From assembly GCA_015143295.1 (NCBI GenBank), contig CM026559.1, positions 22,024,826 through 22,088,825 of the forward strand: 64,000 nt of DNA. The letters run 5' to 3'. Positions 35,177 to 47,038 of the stretch are shown one piece after another; position 1 is the stretch's first letter; every line of letters starts with the position of its first letter. The stretch is from Tetracentron sinense (Eukaryota > Streptophyta > Magnoliopsida > Trochodendrales > Trochodendraceae). Below the pieces are notes generated by a model. The model made no database searches and was not told the origin of the DNA. It worked only from the letters and a program-made list of their open reading frames with translations. The position numbers and the translations under genes were made by a program.

Positions 35177-36447
35177 TCTGGTTTCGCAGACCAGTATTCA
35201 AGCCAAAATCTAAGTCTGAACTGAACAAGGGAAACCATATCAGAAACTTTCATTCACATCTATATGTGGCTAATTTTACTAATCTGTACATATGCTAACT
35301 TATGCTTCTATCATTCATCGAATCTCGGACATTTGTTTGCCAACTTAGGAACATGCCTAGGATTTCATTTCTTTTATTTATTGCTTAATTTTGATTGACG
35401 CATATACATTCATATTCATTGCATACCAGAATGAGGACCCTTCACCTATCTAGTTGGATCCGTTAAGCTTACAATCGAGGGATGGTTATCCCCAATGCTG
35501 GAGCCCAGAGATCTATAGAAAGTACTGGTTATAGACCGAGGGATGGTTATCTCCGGTAAACGCGACTGGTCTTTTCCGCTTGCACCAATCATTCATTTTC
35601 AGGTATGTTCTATACCAGGGAATCGCATATACGGTGAAGTGCTCATCAACCTTTTAGACAAAAACCTTGCATACACCAACATAAGCATATAGACTATAGG
35701 TGTTTGTTTTTGCATAAACCAAGAACACCCGTCAAGAGGGACTACCTTATCCCTATTTTGTTACTGGTTTAAGACACTCCTACATCATTTGTTCAGGTAT
35801 AGGGACAACCGTATCTCTGTACCTAAACCATTTTCGGAGCTTGCGTGAGACTTCATTGCTAGATAGGTCTAACCCTAATCCATTCTTTAGCTAGCTCAAT
35901 CATGTGAGGTTTAAAAGCCTAGACTCTAAAGCGAATCATATGGAGAATCCATTGATTCATTTTGATCTTGACCGAATGGGCTCTGGCTCCCAACAACCCA
36001 GATAAATGAAATGGACCTCTGTCCACTCACCCCATTGGGTCACACATGTTGAGTTGACACATTTTTTTTGGAGTATACTTGATCAATTCATTCATTCAAT
36101 TCATCAAAAAAAAATTTCATTTTATTTGATTCAAGTCAATTCAAAAACTTCATTCAATCATTTTGCTTATCATCATATTGTTTAAATCATATATTAGTCT
36201 TAGGACTTTCTGCATCCATCATTTTGTGCATACTTATATTCATAACCAGACAAGGGGCACCGTCCCATGTCAAAAAGTCATCCATTAGATCATATGTGTG
36301 TCGCATCATTACTTTCATCATTGTCTTAATTCAGTCTTCATTTAGTATCTTGAGCGTCATTTGACCCATCTGTACATACCTCTTATTATCACCTAGTTTA
36401 TAGCACACTGAGTGGAAGCAGTACTAAGCTATCTGCCCTCTTTTGAG
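35177..36447 (+). other. Untranslated leader of element E
   Basis: About 1.3 kb between primer site and gag without a supported open frame. It holds a short duplication CGAGGGATGGTTATC (near 35477 and 35538) and AT-rich stretches. Long leaders are usual in this lineage. Confidence 0.55.
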
Positions 36448-37254
36448 ATGATTCCAGTAAGCACGAGATTAATTGATCGAGAACAGCAAGTTGTCAAATG
36501 TCGCGACCCAATACCCACCCTAGGAGTTAGAGTGAACTTTGGACGACTAATCATGGCTTACATGACTTGCTTGACAAACTAACCTACAAAAACCCACAGA
36601 GCATATACAATAGAGGACAATATAGCGGAAACATAACCATAAAGCACAGCGGAAGTCTAACAAACCTCTAAGTATATACACATGGAAATCCAAGTTTATA
36701 CAAAAAGTAACCAAAAGAAAGTGCGGACAGACCCGCCAAAATACATGGATATAATCTCTCATCTCACCATAGCTAATCCACTCAGAATCTACAACCACCT
36801 AATGGTAACCCTCTACTGGAGGTTCCTCCAAAGGCTCCTCGACGTACTCCTCCTCCACCCATGGACCAGGAGCACAAACATCAAATGGAGCAGCAGCTCC
36901 CTCAGAACCTGCCGACATAAGAAGTACGGCTGAGCATGGAACACTCAGCGGGTACTAAACAGTCATAGCATACGGGTAGCATACATAAAGCAGGAAACAA
37001 TTCATATCATACAAGGAAGTAAAGCAATTTATAATCATGCTTGTATTTCGTAGAAAGCCGATAAAACCTCTTGAAAACATCGTGCACTTGACTTGGCTTG
37101 AAATATCTTTTCGTACTTGAAAGCTTGTCTTGTCTATCTTGCTTGATTCTTGTGTGTCGTGTCATGTCATGCATGTCATGCGTGCTTGCTTGTGATCATG
37201 TAACTTGTGAGATACACTTGTGAGATGTCCTTGTGAGATGCGCTTGAGAGATGC

Positions 37255-37400
37255 CTTGAGAGGGAAGGGAGACCCTCCTTTATGCAATGCACTTGCGAGG
37301 GAAGGGAGACCCTTCTTCATGATATGTATGTACTTGCGAGGGAAGGGAGGCCCTTCTTCATGATATGCACTTGTGAGTGAGGGGAGACCCCTCGTGGAAT
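37255..37400 (-). repeat. Downstream tandem array of s4
   Basis: Three to four units of about 48 bp with TGCGAGGGAAGGGAGACCC, the reverse complement of the s1 array at 13013-13150. Confidence 0.8.
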
Positions 37401-38292
37401 GTTGTTTCTTGTTTTCTTGTGAAAAGCGAGGTAAAACATATCGTAGGATATGTCCCACCTCTAACCATGTTCTTGAAAACCTCGACAAATCATGTCATGC
37501 ATGCCGTGCTCGTGGGAACCGTGTACATACTTGCATTTAAATTTAAACATGACATTTGGGTAATTTCACGACACATATAACATCAATGATTGAGCAATGT
37601 AATATTCATATCATTTAGGGAAAATAAGGAAACACACTATCATAGGCCCTAGCAATGTTCAAAATTTATTAGGCATGCTTTTCCTAATTTCCAACTCACT
37701 GTATTCACCTTGGCATTTCATCAAACATGGGGTGTGTTCATTATTCACTTAATCCTAGATCATGCTTTTCTAGGTGGGTTATGCTTACATCACACTTGTA
37801 TGTTCATTATTAGTACAATGCCCTTTCCCATTCATCCATCACATCATCCACACGGCATCCATTCGTCAACATCCTCCTCCATTCACCATTCATACTAACA
37901 CAATATATAAGTGAAGGAAAACAAGAAGAAATAAAGGGAAGGAGCAGCTATAACTAGGAGGGTAGTAAAGAGTACCGACCTTGAAGAAAAGAGGAAGAAA
38001 TCCCCTTTCCAAACGACTGTGTAGCTACTGCCCTAGCTTGGAGAACGCTCTCCACGAGTGCTTGAGCCAAGATCTTGGAGAAGAGCCGAGCTTGAAGTGA
38101 TCTAGGGTCTCAAAACCTTTTGATTTCTCTTCCAAAGAAAAACCCTAGGTTGGAATCGCCTTCTCCCCTTTCTCCTATTCTCTCAAACTCTCTAAGTGTC
38201 GAATGATGCCCTAAAGGCTCGGGTTAAACTCTTAAGGTAAGAGTGAATCGACCCAAAAGACCATAATACCCTTACTGAAATTTCTGCAAGGA

Positions 38293-38850
38293 CACGAGTG
38301 CCGAACACGTTGTGCTGTGAACAGTGCTAAACAACACATTGTGCTATGAATAGTGCTGAACACGTTGTGCTGTGAACAGTGTCGAACACGTTGTGCAGTG
38401 AACAGTGTCGAACACGTTGTGCTGCGAACAGTGTCGAACACATTGTGCTGTGAACAGTGTCGAACACGTTGTGCTGTGAACAGTGCCCAACACGTTGTGC
38501 TGAGCTCGTTGTCCGTTGTCTTATGTACAACGTGCCCATCGTGCTGTACAACGAACCCTTTGTTGCTGTACAACGTACCCGTTGTTGCTGTACAACATAC
38601 CCATTGTTGTTGTACAACGTACCCGTTGTTGTTGCACAACGTACCCGTTGTTGCTGCACAACGTACCCGTTGTTGCTGCACAACGTACCCGTTGTTGCTG
38701 CACAACGTACCCGTTGTTGCTGCACAACGGATGCACAATGTATACGTTGTCAGAGTACGAGCTACGTTATCGGAGTACGTCCTTAGTGCCTTCCGAGCTA
38801 TGTCCTTAGTGCATAACCGAGCTACATCCTTAGTGCATAACCGAGCTACG
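38293..38850 (-). promoter_or_regulatory. Promoter array of s4 (26-bp and 22-bp units)
   Basis: At 38293-38500 there are about eight units of 26 bp with GAACACGTTGTGCTGTGAAC, the complement of the s1 unit. At about 38540-38740 there are about eight units with a 22-bp period, GTACCCGTTGTTGCTGCACA plus AC. Both carry ACGT cores. Between 38740 and 38850 are copies of CCTTAGTGCATAACCGAGCTAC. Long peptides read here on both strands are repeat translation. Confidence 0.8.
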
Positions 38851-40686
38851 ATTTCCTGCAGGTCCAGACTGTTTTGGCCATATCTTTTGACTCGTTCGTC
38901 CGATTTTGACGATTCAACTTGCGTTGGGTTCGTACTTCGAAAAGGAACATTTCTAACGTTTCAGAATTTCCAATTTCTTCCTTATTTATTAATTATACCT
39001 CTTTAAAGGCAAGATGGCCATGAAAGTGTCATGCATTAAATGTGAAAAGGTCCGGGACTCTACATCGAAGGTGTGGAAACCGACCCTGATAGCCTAGTAT
39101 CACCTCAACATGTACTGCAGCAAATCCCTGATTTAGAAGTGTGGGTATTTGAAACTGAACAAGGCATCCTAGAGTTGAAAAACATCATGCAGAATATCTT
39201 AAATGCCATGAATAGGAAGCAACCATCCTCCTCTTCTATCCTGATCGCCGAACCACTTGCCTTAAACCGATCGAACCCACCATCTCACAACCCACCACCT
39301 TCAAATCCACCACCTTCAAATCCACCACCTTCAAATCCACCACCTCTAAATCCACCATCTCACAACCCACCACCCCCAAATCCACCATCTCTCAACCCAT
39401 CACCTTCAAACTAGCCATCTCACAATCCATTACTGTTGAACCAACCATCCTACAACATCCCGCCACCACACACTAACCAGTATGAGGAGGAGGAGGCAAG
39501 GATTGCACAGAATACAGAGCAGCCAGGCATATCAACTAGCTCAGCACATACCCCAGACTTCTACAAGGATAGGATTGAGAGTTTAGAACAATTGGTGAAG
39601 AGGTCCCAGGGGTCCTACAACTTACCATCTACGAACTTCTGAGAAATGTGTCTGCATCCGGGGATTCAACTGCCTCGAGACTTCAAAATACCCGAATTTG
39701 AGAAATACAATGGAAAAGGATGCCCAGAGACACACCTAAAAGTTTATTGCGGAGAGTTGTTCTAGCTAGAGCACGGTGATAAGCTGTTGGTGCAGCTATT
39801 TCAGAGAAGTTTCAAGGGACCAGCCCTACAGTGGTTCACCAAGGTTGACCCAGCCAAGGTCCGCACATGGGAAGGCCTCTGTGAGGCAATTGTCGCTCAA
39901 TACTCTTACAACATTGACTTGGTCCCACAGAGAGCAGATCTAGAGAGAATGACTCAGAGAGAGAATGAATCCTTTATTGAATATTCTGTTCGATGGAGGG
40001 AAAATACTAGAAAGATGAACACTCCTCTGCCCGAGGATGAGTTGGTGACCACATTCCTCCGCACACTCAAGCATTCATTCAAGACTTTGCTAGCAGCCCA
40101 ACCTATTTCCAACTTCAGCACTATGGCCAAATGTGGGGTTAGGATTGAGGCTACAATGGGAGATATAGAGGCAGTTGACCTGTTCTTAGGATCCAAGGGG
40201 GTGTCATCCTCGAGTCGTCCTCAACCACCGTGAAAAGATACACAGAGAAGAGAGGATGAGGTGCAAATGGTGACAACAATGCCTATCCATATTCCCCATT
40301 TACCCCAGCAACCTCGACAACCTGAGCAGACTCAGCAACAACTTTCTTCACAGCAGATGACATTTGAACAGAAAAAGAGAAGAATCTTCTCACCCATGCC
40401 ATAAACCAGGACGCAACTCCTCCCTTATCTACTAGATAAGAAATTAGTCACGCTGAGGGAACCCAAGCCGCCACCAGTCACACTGCCAAGGTCATACAAA
40501 GCTGACCAGCATTGTGGGTATCATCAAGCCACGGGGCATTCCACCGATATGTGTTTTGATCTAAAGCTTACAATCCAAGACATGCTTGAAACGGGAAAGA
40601 TTCAGTTTGAACCAGGGAACGCCGACATCAACGAGGTCCCTCTCCCTAATCATGCAGCAGTAGGAAACCGAGGTGCACCAGCTTGA

Positions 40687-42599
40687 GCCACTCTATAGCC
40701 GACTTTGAGCAGTCTTACCAGTTTTTTTTTTGTCTTTTTGGTTTATTTCATAATTTCTTTTTTGCAAAGGGCCATGATGGCCCAAATCGAAGTCTTCCCT
40801 GTCAATTAACATATTGGCCAGTGGCCACCAGTCTTTATTTTCTGCTTTTGAGTCTGTACATCCTTTCATACTCTAATGAAATCTCCCACTTTTGTTAAAT
40901 CTATTTTGCTTATTGCTCCGAGATGCCTAGTTTTGGGAACTGAACTAGATTCTAAGCCTGCAAAGGGTAATTACATGATCATCTAGTGAGTAATCTAAAA
41001 ACTCATGACACTCTTATGAACTAGAAAAGTATTCTGCTCCCCAAAGATTTCAAGGCGAGCTACCAATCCATTAGAAGACAAGAAGCAAATGAGCGACGAA
41101 GACCTCCCTGAGCTATCAAGCAATAAACATATTTAAACAAGGATAATGCAATGAACACATATGCTCTTGACCAATCAAGGAAATGATAGGAGGCCATCCT
41201 TGGTTAACCCTTAAAATCTCTTTCGTACCCATGCAATAACATACGCTAGCTAGCCCGTCGAGCCTAATAGTCTTTCTTTCTAAACCCATACACTGGGGCA
41301 CCCTATGAATGAAAAATCAACAGAGCAGAATCCAACCAATCAAAAGCAAAGCTTATTTTGAACTACGGCATGACCTGATTCCATTGATCGTGGATATGTA
41401 GGCAACCTAAAACAGGTTCGGTCACATTATGGCAACTTTTCATCGATACCATCTCTAAACAGAGCAAAAAAAGCCAACAAATAAAAAAAATAAAAAAAGA
41501 AAAATCTCCAAAATGATGAAGAGAAGCCAACTGGTTCCGTCGCTGCGTGCAGCAAAAACACTTTAGGGTGTCCTATCACCAACAAGTAAACTTTAAGCCT
41601 CAATCGTTTCTACCCCTACTACGTTTCGTCCTAGTAACTAAGCCCTCCTTGATCTTTGAAAGGTCTTGAGTATCAGCGGTCAGAAGCATTAATCTCTACT
41701 ATTTTACCAGGCAATGACGGGAGAAGATAGATCAGCTTATCAAAAATCGCAGGCCTAGTGAAAACCAGAAATGACACTAAGGCGCAAAAATTATGCAAGT
41801 CCAGCCCTGACATTATTGCTAGGGGCAAAAAAGAAAAAAAATTAGTCAATTACGAGACATGATTGAAAACCAGAAACGGCCTCATTGCGCAAAAATTATG
41901 TGACCCTAAGACTTGGTCATTCCAAGGGCAAAAAAGGGGATAATGACAAATTTCTGATTTCACGGGCTTAGTATGGAATTATCAATCTTGCTAGTATGCA
42001 AAAATAACGTGAACCCAATCCTGGTGAAACCTATTAAGGTCCAGGGGTAAAAAATGGAAAATCGTAAAGTGCGAGCTTTCATATCAAGTGCCACCAGCAG
42101 CAATCAGCTAGTACGGTCAAGCACTATCTTATGCATCTGGCATCTGGCAAGGACATCCAAAAGCAGATTTACTTATCTATCTCAGAAGCAATCAACCCAG
42201 ACTTATTCAATTCCTTTTTTAAGGCAAAGGAATCCTAGCTAGGCTTTCCATCAATAGGCAATATCGGACATCTTTCAAAATATTTATGTCGATCTGTTAG
42301 TCTGTCAAGTCATTCTGTCAACCTATCACCCAGAAATCAGCCTGTCATGTCAAGTCAGTCAATCAGAGGCGTGTCCTCACGCAAGTCAGCTCAAACTTGG
42401 TTAATCCTTTCTACAGTGCAATCAGTTCTCCTGAACTTGAGATCGGTTCAAGCAGATTATCCTGGTAGATTATTTCAGTTGGACAAATCCAGGCATAACC
42501 TCAATGCAATTTTGATACATCAGGCAGAGGGCAGATATTAGATAGAGGCTCAGGGTCATGCTCCATTCTCTCGCCCCTCATACCCCATCATTCATTTCA
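40687..42599 (+). other. Non-coding interior of element E where pol would be expected
   Basis: No pol motif on either strand. A T-rich tract follows gag. A stretch near 41370-41430 (ATTCCATTGATCGTGGATAT, then GTAGGCAACC) resembles the conserved text of the LTRs. At 41750-42060 the motif GAAAACCAGAAA(T/C)G...GCGCAAAAATTATG recurs two to three times. Nothing else is recognised. Confidence 0.6.
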
Positions 42600-43020
42600 T
42601 TTGCTTGCTTATGGATAAGCCACGTGGCTATCCCCTTTTATGCATTTACATTTTGCTTGCTCATGAACTAGCCATGTGACTATCTTCATTTATACATATA
42701 TCGTATTCATTTGCTTACTTTGCATTCATTTTCAGTAAAGACGGTTGTGTAACCAATCCTCACTAACCTTACATTTTGTTTTCTCATAGGTTAGTCGTGT
42801 GGCTTTCCTCATTCATGCATCTTGCTTGTAAAATGGAACAACCATGTGCTTGTCTCCATTCATCATACACTGCTTGCTTACAAACTTGCACCTGAACTAG
42901 CCGTTCGGCTATCTCCACTTATACATCTACTTGCTTATACATATACTCGTGGACTAGCCATGTGGCTATTTCCACTTATACATCTTCTTGCTTACTTGTG
43001 TTGAAGTGGTCGTGCGACCC
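42600..43020 (+). repeat. Tandem array 1 of element E 3' region
   Basis: About six units of about 60-70 bp, with CTAGCCATGTGGCTAT and TCCACTTATACATCTNCTTGCTTA. Units diverge with distance. The core GCCACGTGGC/GCCATGTGGC is self-complementary. Confidence 0.75.
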
Positions 43021-43039
43021 CTTCAAACCTAACTTCATT

Positions 43040-43365
43040 CATCTTGCTGGCATCTTACCCGGTGGGGCAGCCATGCGGTTGTCTGCACCATAGCATAGAA
43101 CCCAGTGGGGCAACCGCTCGGTTGTTTGCACCATAGCATAATACCCGGTGGGGCAACCGCACGATTGTCTGCACCGTAGCATCTTATCCGGTGAGGCAAC
43201 AGCACGGTTGTCTGCACCATAGCATAGTACCCGGTGGGGCAACCGCGCGGTTGTCTGCACCATGGCATAGTACCCGGTGGAGCAACCGCGTAGTTGTTTG
43301 CACCATGGCATAGTACCCAGTGGGGCAACCACGCAGTTGTCAGCACTAATTGCATCTTACCCATT
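43040..43365 (+). repeat. Tandem array 2 of element E 3' region
   Basis: Five to six units of about 60 bp with ACCCGGTGGGGCAACCGC, CGGTTGTCTGCACC and ATAGCATAGT. Both strands give long false frames because the repeat has few stops. Confidence 0.85.
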
Positions 43366-43900
43366 TTTCGAAGGAGTAACTGAACGGTTGTCTGATCGAC
43401 CTTCAGTTGTGGCCTCTCGTGAAGCTGGTTGTGTAACCAACCTTCACTCATTTGCATCTTTCACCACATGTTCACATTTCACCGCACATCACTGTAATAC
43501 TTGCTCACTCTTAAAGGAGTAACTGACACGGTTGTCTGATCAACCATCAGTTGCGGCCTCCTGTGAAACAAGTCTTGCACACTTCATACACTGCACTGCA
43601 ATACTTGCTCACTCTTAAAGGAGTAACTGACACGGTTGTTCTGATTAACCATCAGTTGCGGCCTCCTATGAAACAAGTTTTCCACACTTCATACACTGCA
43701 CTGCAATACTTTCTCACTCTTAAAGGAGTAACTGACACGGTTGTCTGATCGACCATCAGTTGTGGCCTCTTGTGAAGCCATTCTTGTACACCGCACATCA
43801 CTGTAATACTTGCTCACTCTTCAAGGAGTAACTGAAATGATTGTCTGATCGACCATCAGTTGTGGCCTCTTGTGAAGCCAGTTTTGCAACAATCATCATT
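43366..43900 (+). repeat. Tandem array 3 of element E 3' region
   Basis: About five units of about 115 bp, each with AAGGAGTAACTGACACGGTT, TGATCGACCATCAGTTG, GGCCTCTTGTGAAGCCA or variants, and CACTGTAATACTTGCTCACT. It lies close before the 3' LTR. Such 3' arrays are known from Tat/Ogre lineages. Confidence 0.85.
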
Positions 43901-44171
43901 CACTTGCATCTCACTCACTTGCATCATGCACCCCGCTACTTGGTCGTGTGATCGATTAGCAGGCAGCTTCATACACCATAACCCCCTTTATCCCCAACAA
44001 GTGCCGACTTGTCATGAGCGCACCCGTCCTTTGTCACCCTTCAGTCATCCAGTCCCAGGCAAGTAGTCTAAGTAGAGTTTATCTTTTCCTCTATCTTTTC
44101 CCAGGTTTTTCACAGACATGCGTGCAAAATTGAAGCGTTATCAGCCTTTGTCGTTCACGTGCCCGCACCTT

Positions 44172-44189
44172 CCAAAAAAGTGGGGCAAC
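44172..44189 (+). other. Polypurine tract of element E
   Basis: AAAAAAGTGGGGCAAC stands directly before the 3' LTR start TGTAAACACC, as needed for plus-strand priming. Confidence 0.75.
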
Positions 44190-46055
44190 TGTAAACACCC
44201 CAATTTTGCACCCCCTAGTCTCTTTGCACACCTCTAAAAACCCTTTAAAAAATCCTCTTTTAAAAGGCCCCTCAAGTAGAAAATGACCAAAATGCCCGTA
44301 GGGTGAAAATGACCAAAATACCCTTAAAAAGTGATAAAAGGTTTTCATTTTGTCCAAAATGATTTTACAAATTTTTTGATAAATTTTGGCTATTTTTGGA
44401 ATTAAATTGGGCTTAAAATGGTAGAAAATGACCGAAATACCCCTAGAGTGTAAAATTACCAAAAAGCCCCTGAAAAGTGGTCAAAAGTTATGATTTCATC
44501 CGAAATAATTTTACAAATTTTTCGGTTTAATTTCGGCTATTTTCGGGTTCAAAATGGGCTTAAAACAACAAAAACAGTTTTTCAGGAAATAAGGGCATAA
44601 ACCAAAAAACCCCAAAAAATAGTTTTTTGAAGGGCCAAACAGGCCCCAAGGGGCAACCTCACCCTTTCAAAAGGCGCGGGACCATGTGGGCCCCACTTGC
44701 ACTACAAACTTTATTTTTTCTTATTTAATTTGTCCATAATAAAATATATTAAATCTTGCCTTTTAAAACGGCGCGGATTTCGTGTTATCCGCATTGCCGC
44801 CCCACTGTTCACACCGCTTTACTATTCATTAAAATATATTAAATCACGCCCTTTAAAACAGCACGGGCACTATTCTGAAACACTATAAATACCCCTCCTC
44901 TCTTCCTTCATTAATCATCCATTCTACTTCCTCTCTTCTCTCTCCCCTTTCACAAATCTCTTTTTAGCATTTGGCGATCCCGGGAATTTGATTTTGAAGA
45001 ATTATTCTCGAGAGCCCTTATTTCAGAGACCCTTTTGGGCTTCCCGGAAGGAAAAATATCGTAAAAAACTCTGACGTTTGCTTTGTCTTTTAGTAGTTTA
45101 ATTAGCTTTTTAATTATTTTTTAAATTGCTTTAATTGCTTAGACTGCTTGCCCTGTCGAACCCCTGCCCGGTTTTACTTAAACTTAGCTTACCCTGTCGA
45201 ACCTCTGCCTGAACTTCGGTTCAAACATAGCCTACCTTGTCGAACCTCTGCCCGAACTTCGGTTCAAACATAGCCTACCCTGTCAAACCTCTGCCCGAAC
45301 TTCGGTTCAAACTTAGCTTACCTAGTCGAACCTCTGTCCGAACCTCAGTTCATACCCTGGTTCAAACCCTACCCACCTACCCGAATCTCTATCCGTACCT
45401 CGGTTCAAACCTACTTACCTTAGCCGAACCTCTGTCCGAACCTCGGTCAAACCCTGATTCAAATCCTATCAAACCCTAACCCAACCAGATGCTCCTTGAT
45501 ATGAGCTAAAACTGTCCAAATGGTCCCCGGCAAGAGCATAAAAGGCCCAAATGCTCCTGAATAGGAGCCCAAACCATTCAAAAACACTCTAGCATCCAAA
45601 GACATTTCAAACACCCACAATCCAAACAAAAAAAATCAAACCACCAACTACCCCTCTGGAACTACATGTGGCTTGAGTCTACTAACAGTGGATACGTAGG
45701 AAACCCTGATCGGGTTCAGCTCACTCAGGATAGAGCTCCTAACCTGTCCCTGGTTATTTTATCATACAGATGAAATGTAAGCTTCTCTTATGGTTTCCCC
45801 CACTTTAATTCAGACTTAGGGAGTAGGTAACCATCTCCGGATGGGAGTTTAAGGATGCCTAACACCTTCCCTTAACTCAAATGAATTCTTACCTTGAACT
45901 CTATTTCCAGACCAAAGCCTTATCCAACCTTTTAAGGGACCCTATTTTTCCTGACAATTTAAATGAGTGGCGACTCTCTCTTTTCTATATTTTTAGCACT
46001 ATTCCTCCTCGGGTTCAATCTTGATCGGGAGTGGGGTTAAAATCCCGGGTCTACA
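44190..46055 (+). repeat. 3' LTR of element E
   Basis: 1866 bp, collinear with the 5' LTR but with several short deletions, among them one of about 30 bp near 44270 and another near 45745. Most substitutions are transitions. Confidence 0.92.
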
Positions 46056-46418
46056 TAACTCAAATACGGATTCTAAGATGCATGAGTGGCAAGACTAGAA
46101 GGCATAAAAATTTGTTCTTCATTTTGTTTGCAACTTGGTCGTTGGGCTAGTAATTAGGGTTTCTAAGGATTATGCTATTTTTTACCTTAAATGAAATGAA
46201 ATCATACAAATTTAAACAAAAATCCTTCAAATATTACTAAAACAAACCCACAAGTTCATCAAGCAAAAAATAAACTAAGAGAAGATAAAAATCAGTAGGT
46301 ACCTTACAGAGCAAACAAGGGTCTGATTGTCGTGGAGTTGGTCACGCTAATGAACCTGTACAGAGTCCAACTGAGTTAGATAACATAGAGAGAGATTAGA
46401 GTAGAGAGAAATTAGAGC

Positions 46419-46450
<32 letters not shown>

Positions 46451-46799
46451 TCAGTAGAGAGGGAGAGTGTGACAGACAAAGACAGTAGAGGGATAGAGAG
46501 AGAAGGAGAGCTCGGTAGAGAGATAGATAGCTCGGTAGAGAGGGAGAGTGAGAAAGACAAATACAGAGAGAGGTAGAGAAAGAGAGAGAGAGAAATGTAA
46601 AGGGGCTTACAATGGGGTCGGAGCTTGGTGGCGACAATGATCGGAGCTACTCGGCTGCGGTTACCAACACTGGTCGGCGGCGGTGGTCGGAGCTGGAAGG
46701 AGAATGAGAGAGAGAGAGAGAAAGGCGTGGTAGGGAACAAAAAAGGGAGGAAAAGGAGTTTCGCGGATTAGGGATATAGGGAAATACTAATAATATTAC
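46056..46799. other. CACTA D segment right of element E
   Basis: Non-coding; contains long imperfect GA tracts (46383-46600 and 46703-46725). These give false Ser/Leu-rich frames on the minus strand. The region may belong to the promoter side of the minus-strand CACTA genes. Confidence 0.55.
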
Positions 46800-47035
46800 T
46801 ATACACTGTAATATTTCCGTCACTAACACCAAGAATCGTCTCCAATAATATTAGACATGGAAAATATTTCGTCTCTAATAAATGTATTATTCATAAAATT
46901 CATATAAATCTTGGAATCAAAATTAGATATGGATTGTTAGCTATGTAAAAATTTCCATGTCTATAAATAGGTATTAGACACAGAAATATTTCCATGTCTA
47001 TAATTCTGTTGCTATACGGTAGATTTCTTGTAGTG
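46800..47035. repeat. Right terminal and subterminal repeats of CACTA D
   Basis: Repeats of TTAGACA(C/T)(A/G)GAAATATTTCC type, matching those at the left end, then the terminal inverted repeat ending TTTCTTGTAGTG. Confidence 0.88.
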
Positions 47036-47038
47036 TAT

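Larger units (their letters stand above)
36499..39064 (-). mobile_element. Solo Tekay-type LTR s4
   Basis: Left end TGTCGCGACCCAATACCC, right end TCCGGGACTCTACA, 2566 bp. Flanks TCAAA (36494-36498) and TCGAA (39065-39069) form a 5-bp duplication with one mismatch. It is a close relative of s1: the same ACGTG/ACAACG promoter array and the same downstream array (37255-37400). It splits gag of element E after about 17 codons and is the innermost element of the deepest nest. Confidence 0.9.
36448..40686 (+). pseudogene. Gag of element E, split by solo LTR s4
   Basis: Likely start ATG at 36448 (MIPVSTRLIDREQQVV). The frame is cut at 36498 by s4 and continues in frame at 39070 once s4 and one target copy are removed (2571 bp, a multiple of three). 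It then runs to TGA at 40684 with no frameshift. Parts: a linker with NPPPSNPPP repeats (39.28-39.4 kb), a coiled-coil-like stretch, LPRDFKIPEFEKYNGKGCPE, the capsid core FQRSFKGPALQWFTKVDP, and a knuckle-like CGYHQATGHSTDMCFDLK typical of Tat Gag. Stops lie at 39412, 39640, 39763, 40231 and 40402, each one C to T step from Gln or Arg. Gag packages element RNA. Confidence 0.87.
33234..46055 (+). mobile_element. Tat-type LTR element E with gag only (TR-GAG-like)
   Basis: 5' LTR 33234-35154 and 3' LTR 44190-46055, both TGTAAACACC...CCCGGGTCTACA, with a perfect duplication TAACT at 33229-33233 and 46056-46060. After the 5' LTR lies a primer-site-like sequence, then gag (36448-40686, split by solo LTR s4). 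Long non-coding sequence and three tandem-repeat arrays follow, then a polypurine tract. There is no trace of protease, reverse transcriptase, RNase H or integrase. This matches the TR-GAG class of non-autonomous elements, which need a partner's pol. In about 285 aligned LTR bases I count about 15 differences. Confidence 0.92.
19333..47035 (-). mobile_element. CACTA (En/Spm) DNA transposon D
   Basis: Left end CACTACAAGAAAACTACCG; the right end in reverse complement is CACTACAAGAAATCTACCG. Similarity extends over about 28 bp of terminal inverted repeat. A 3-bp duplication TAT lies at 19330-19332 and 47036-47038. Subterminal repeats with TTAGACACAGAAAT/TTTCCGTGTCTAA are present at both ends. 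On the minus strand it carries a TNP2-type transposase and a TnpA-like gene. Own sequence is about 12 kb; solo LTR s3 (29931-32555) and Tat element E (33234-46055) account for the rest. Stops in TNP2 show that it is dead. Confidence 0.95.

Noticed and set aside
38232-39006. Long open frames on both strands (up to 217 codons) in the s4 promoter array
   Set aside because: Units of 26 and 22 bp without stops give repeated peptides (CCTTYPLLL, QHNVF types) in several frames at once. This is low-complexity translation, not a gene.
39954-40196. Minus-strand frame in gag of element E
   Set aside because: Antisense of the capsid core, which has clear Gag motifs on the plus strand.
43035-43522. Frames of 81-140 codons on both strands
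   Set aside because: They translate the ~60-bp repeat of element E in different frames.
46347-46740. Ser/Leu-rich proteins of about 100 residues on the minus strand
   Set aside because: Translation of imperfect GA microsatellites.
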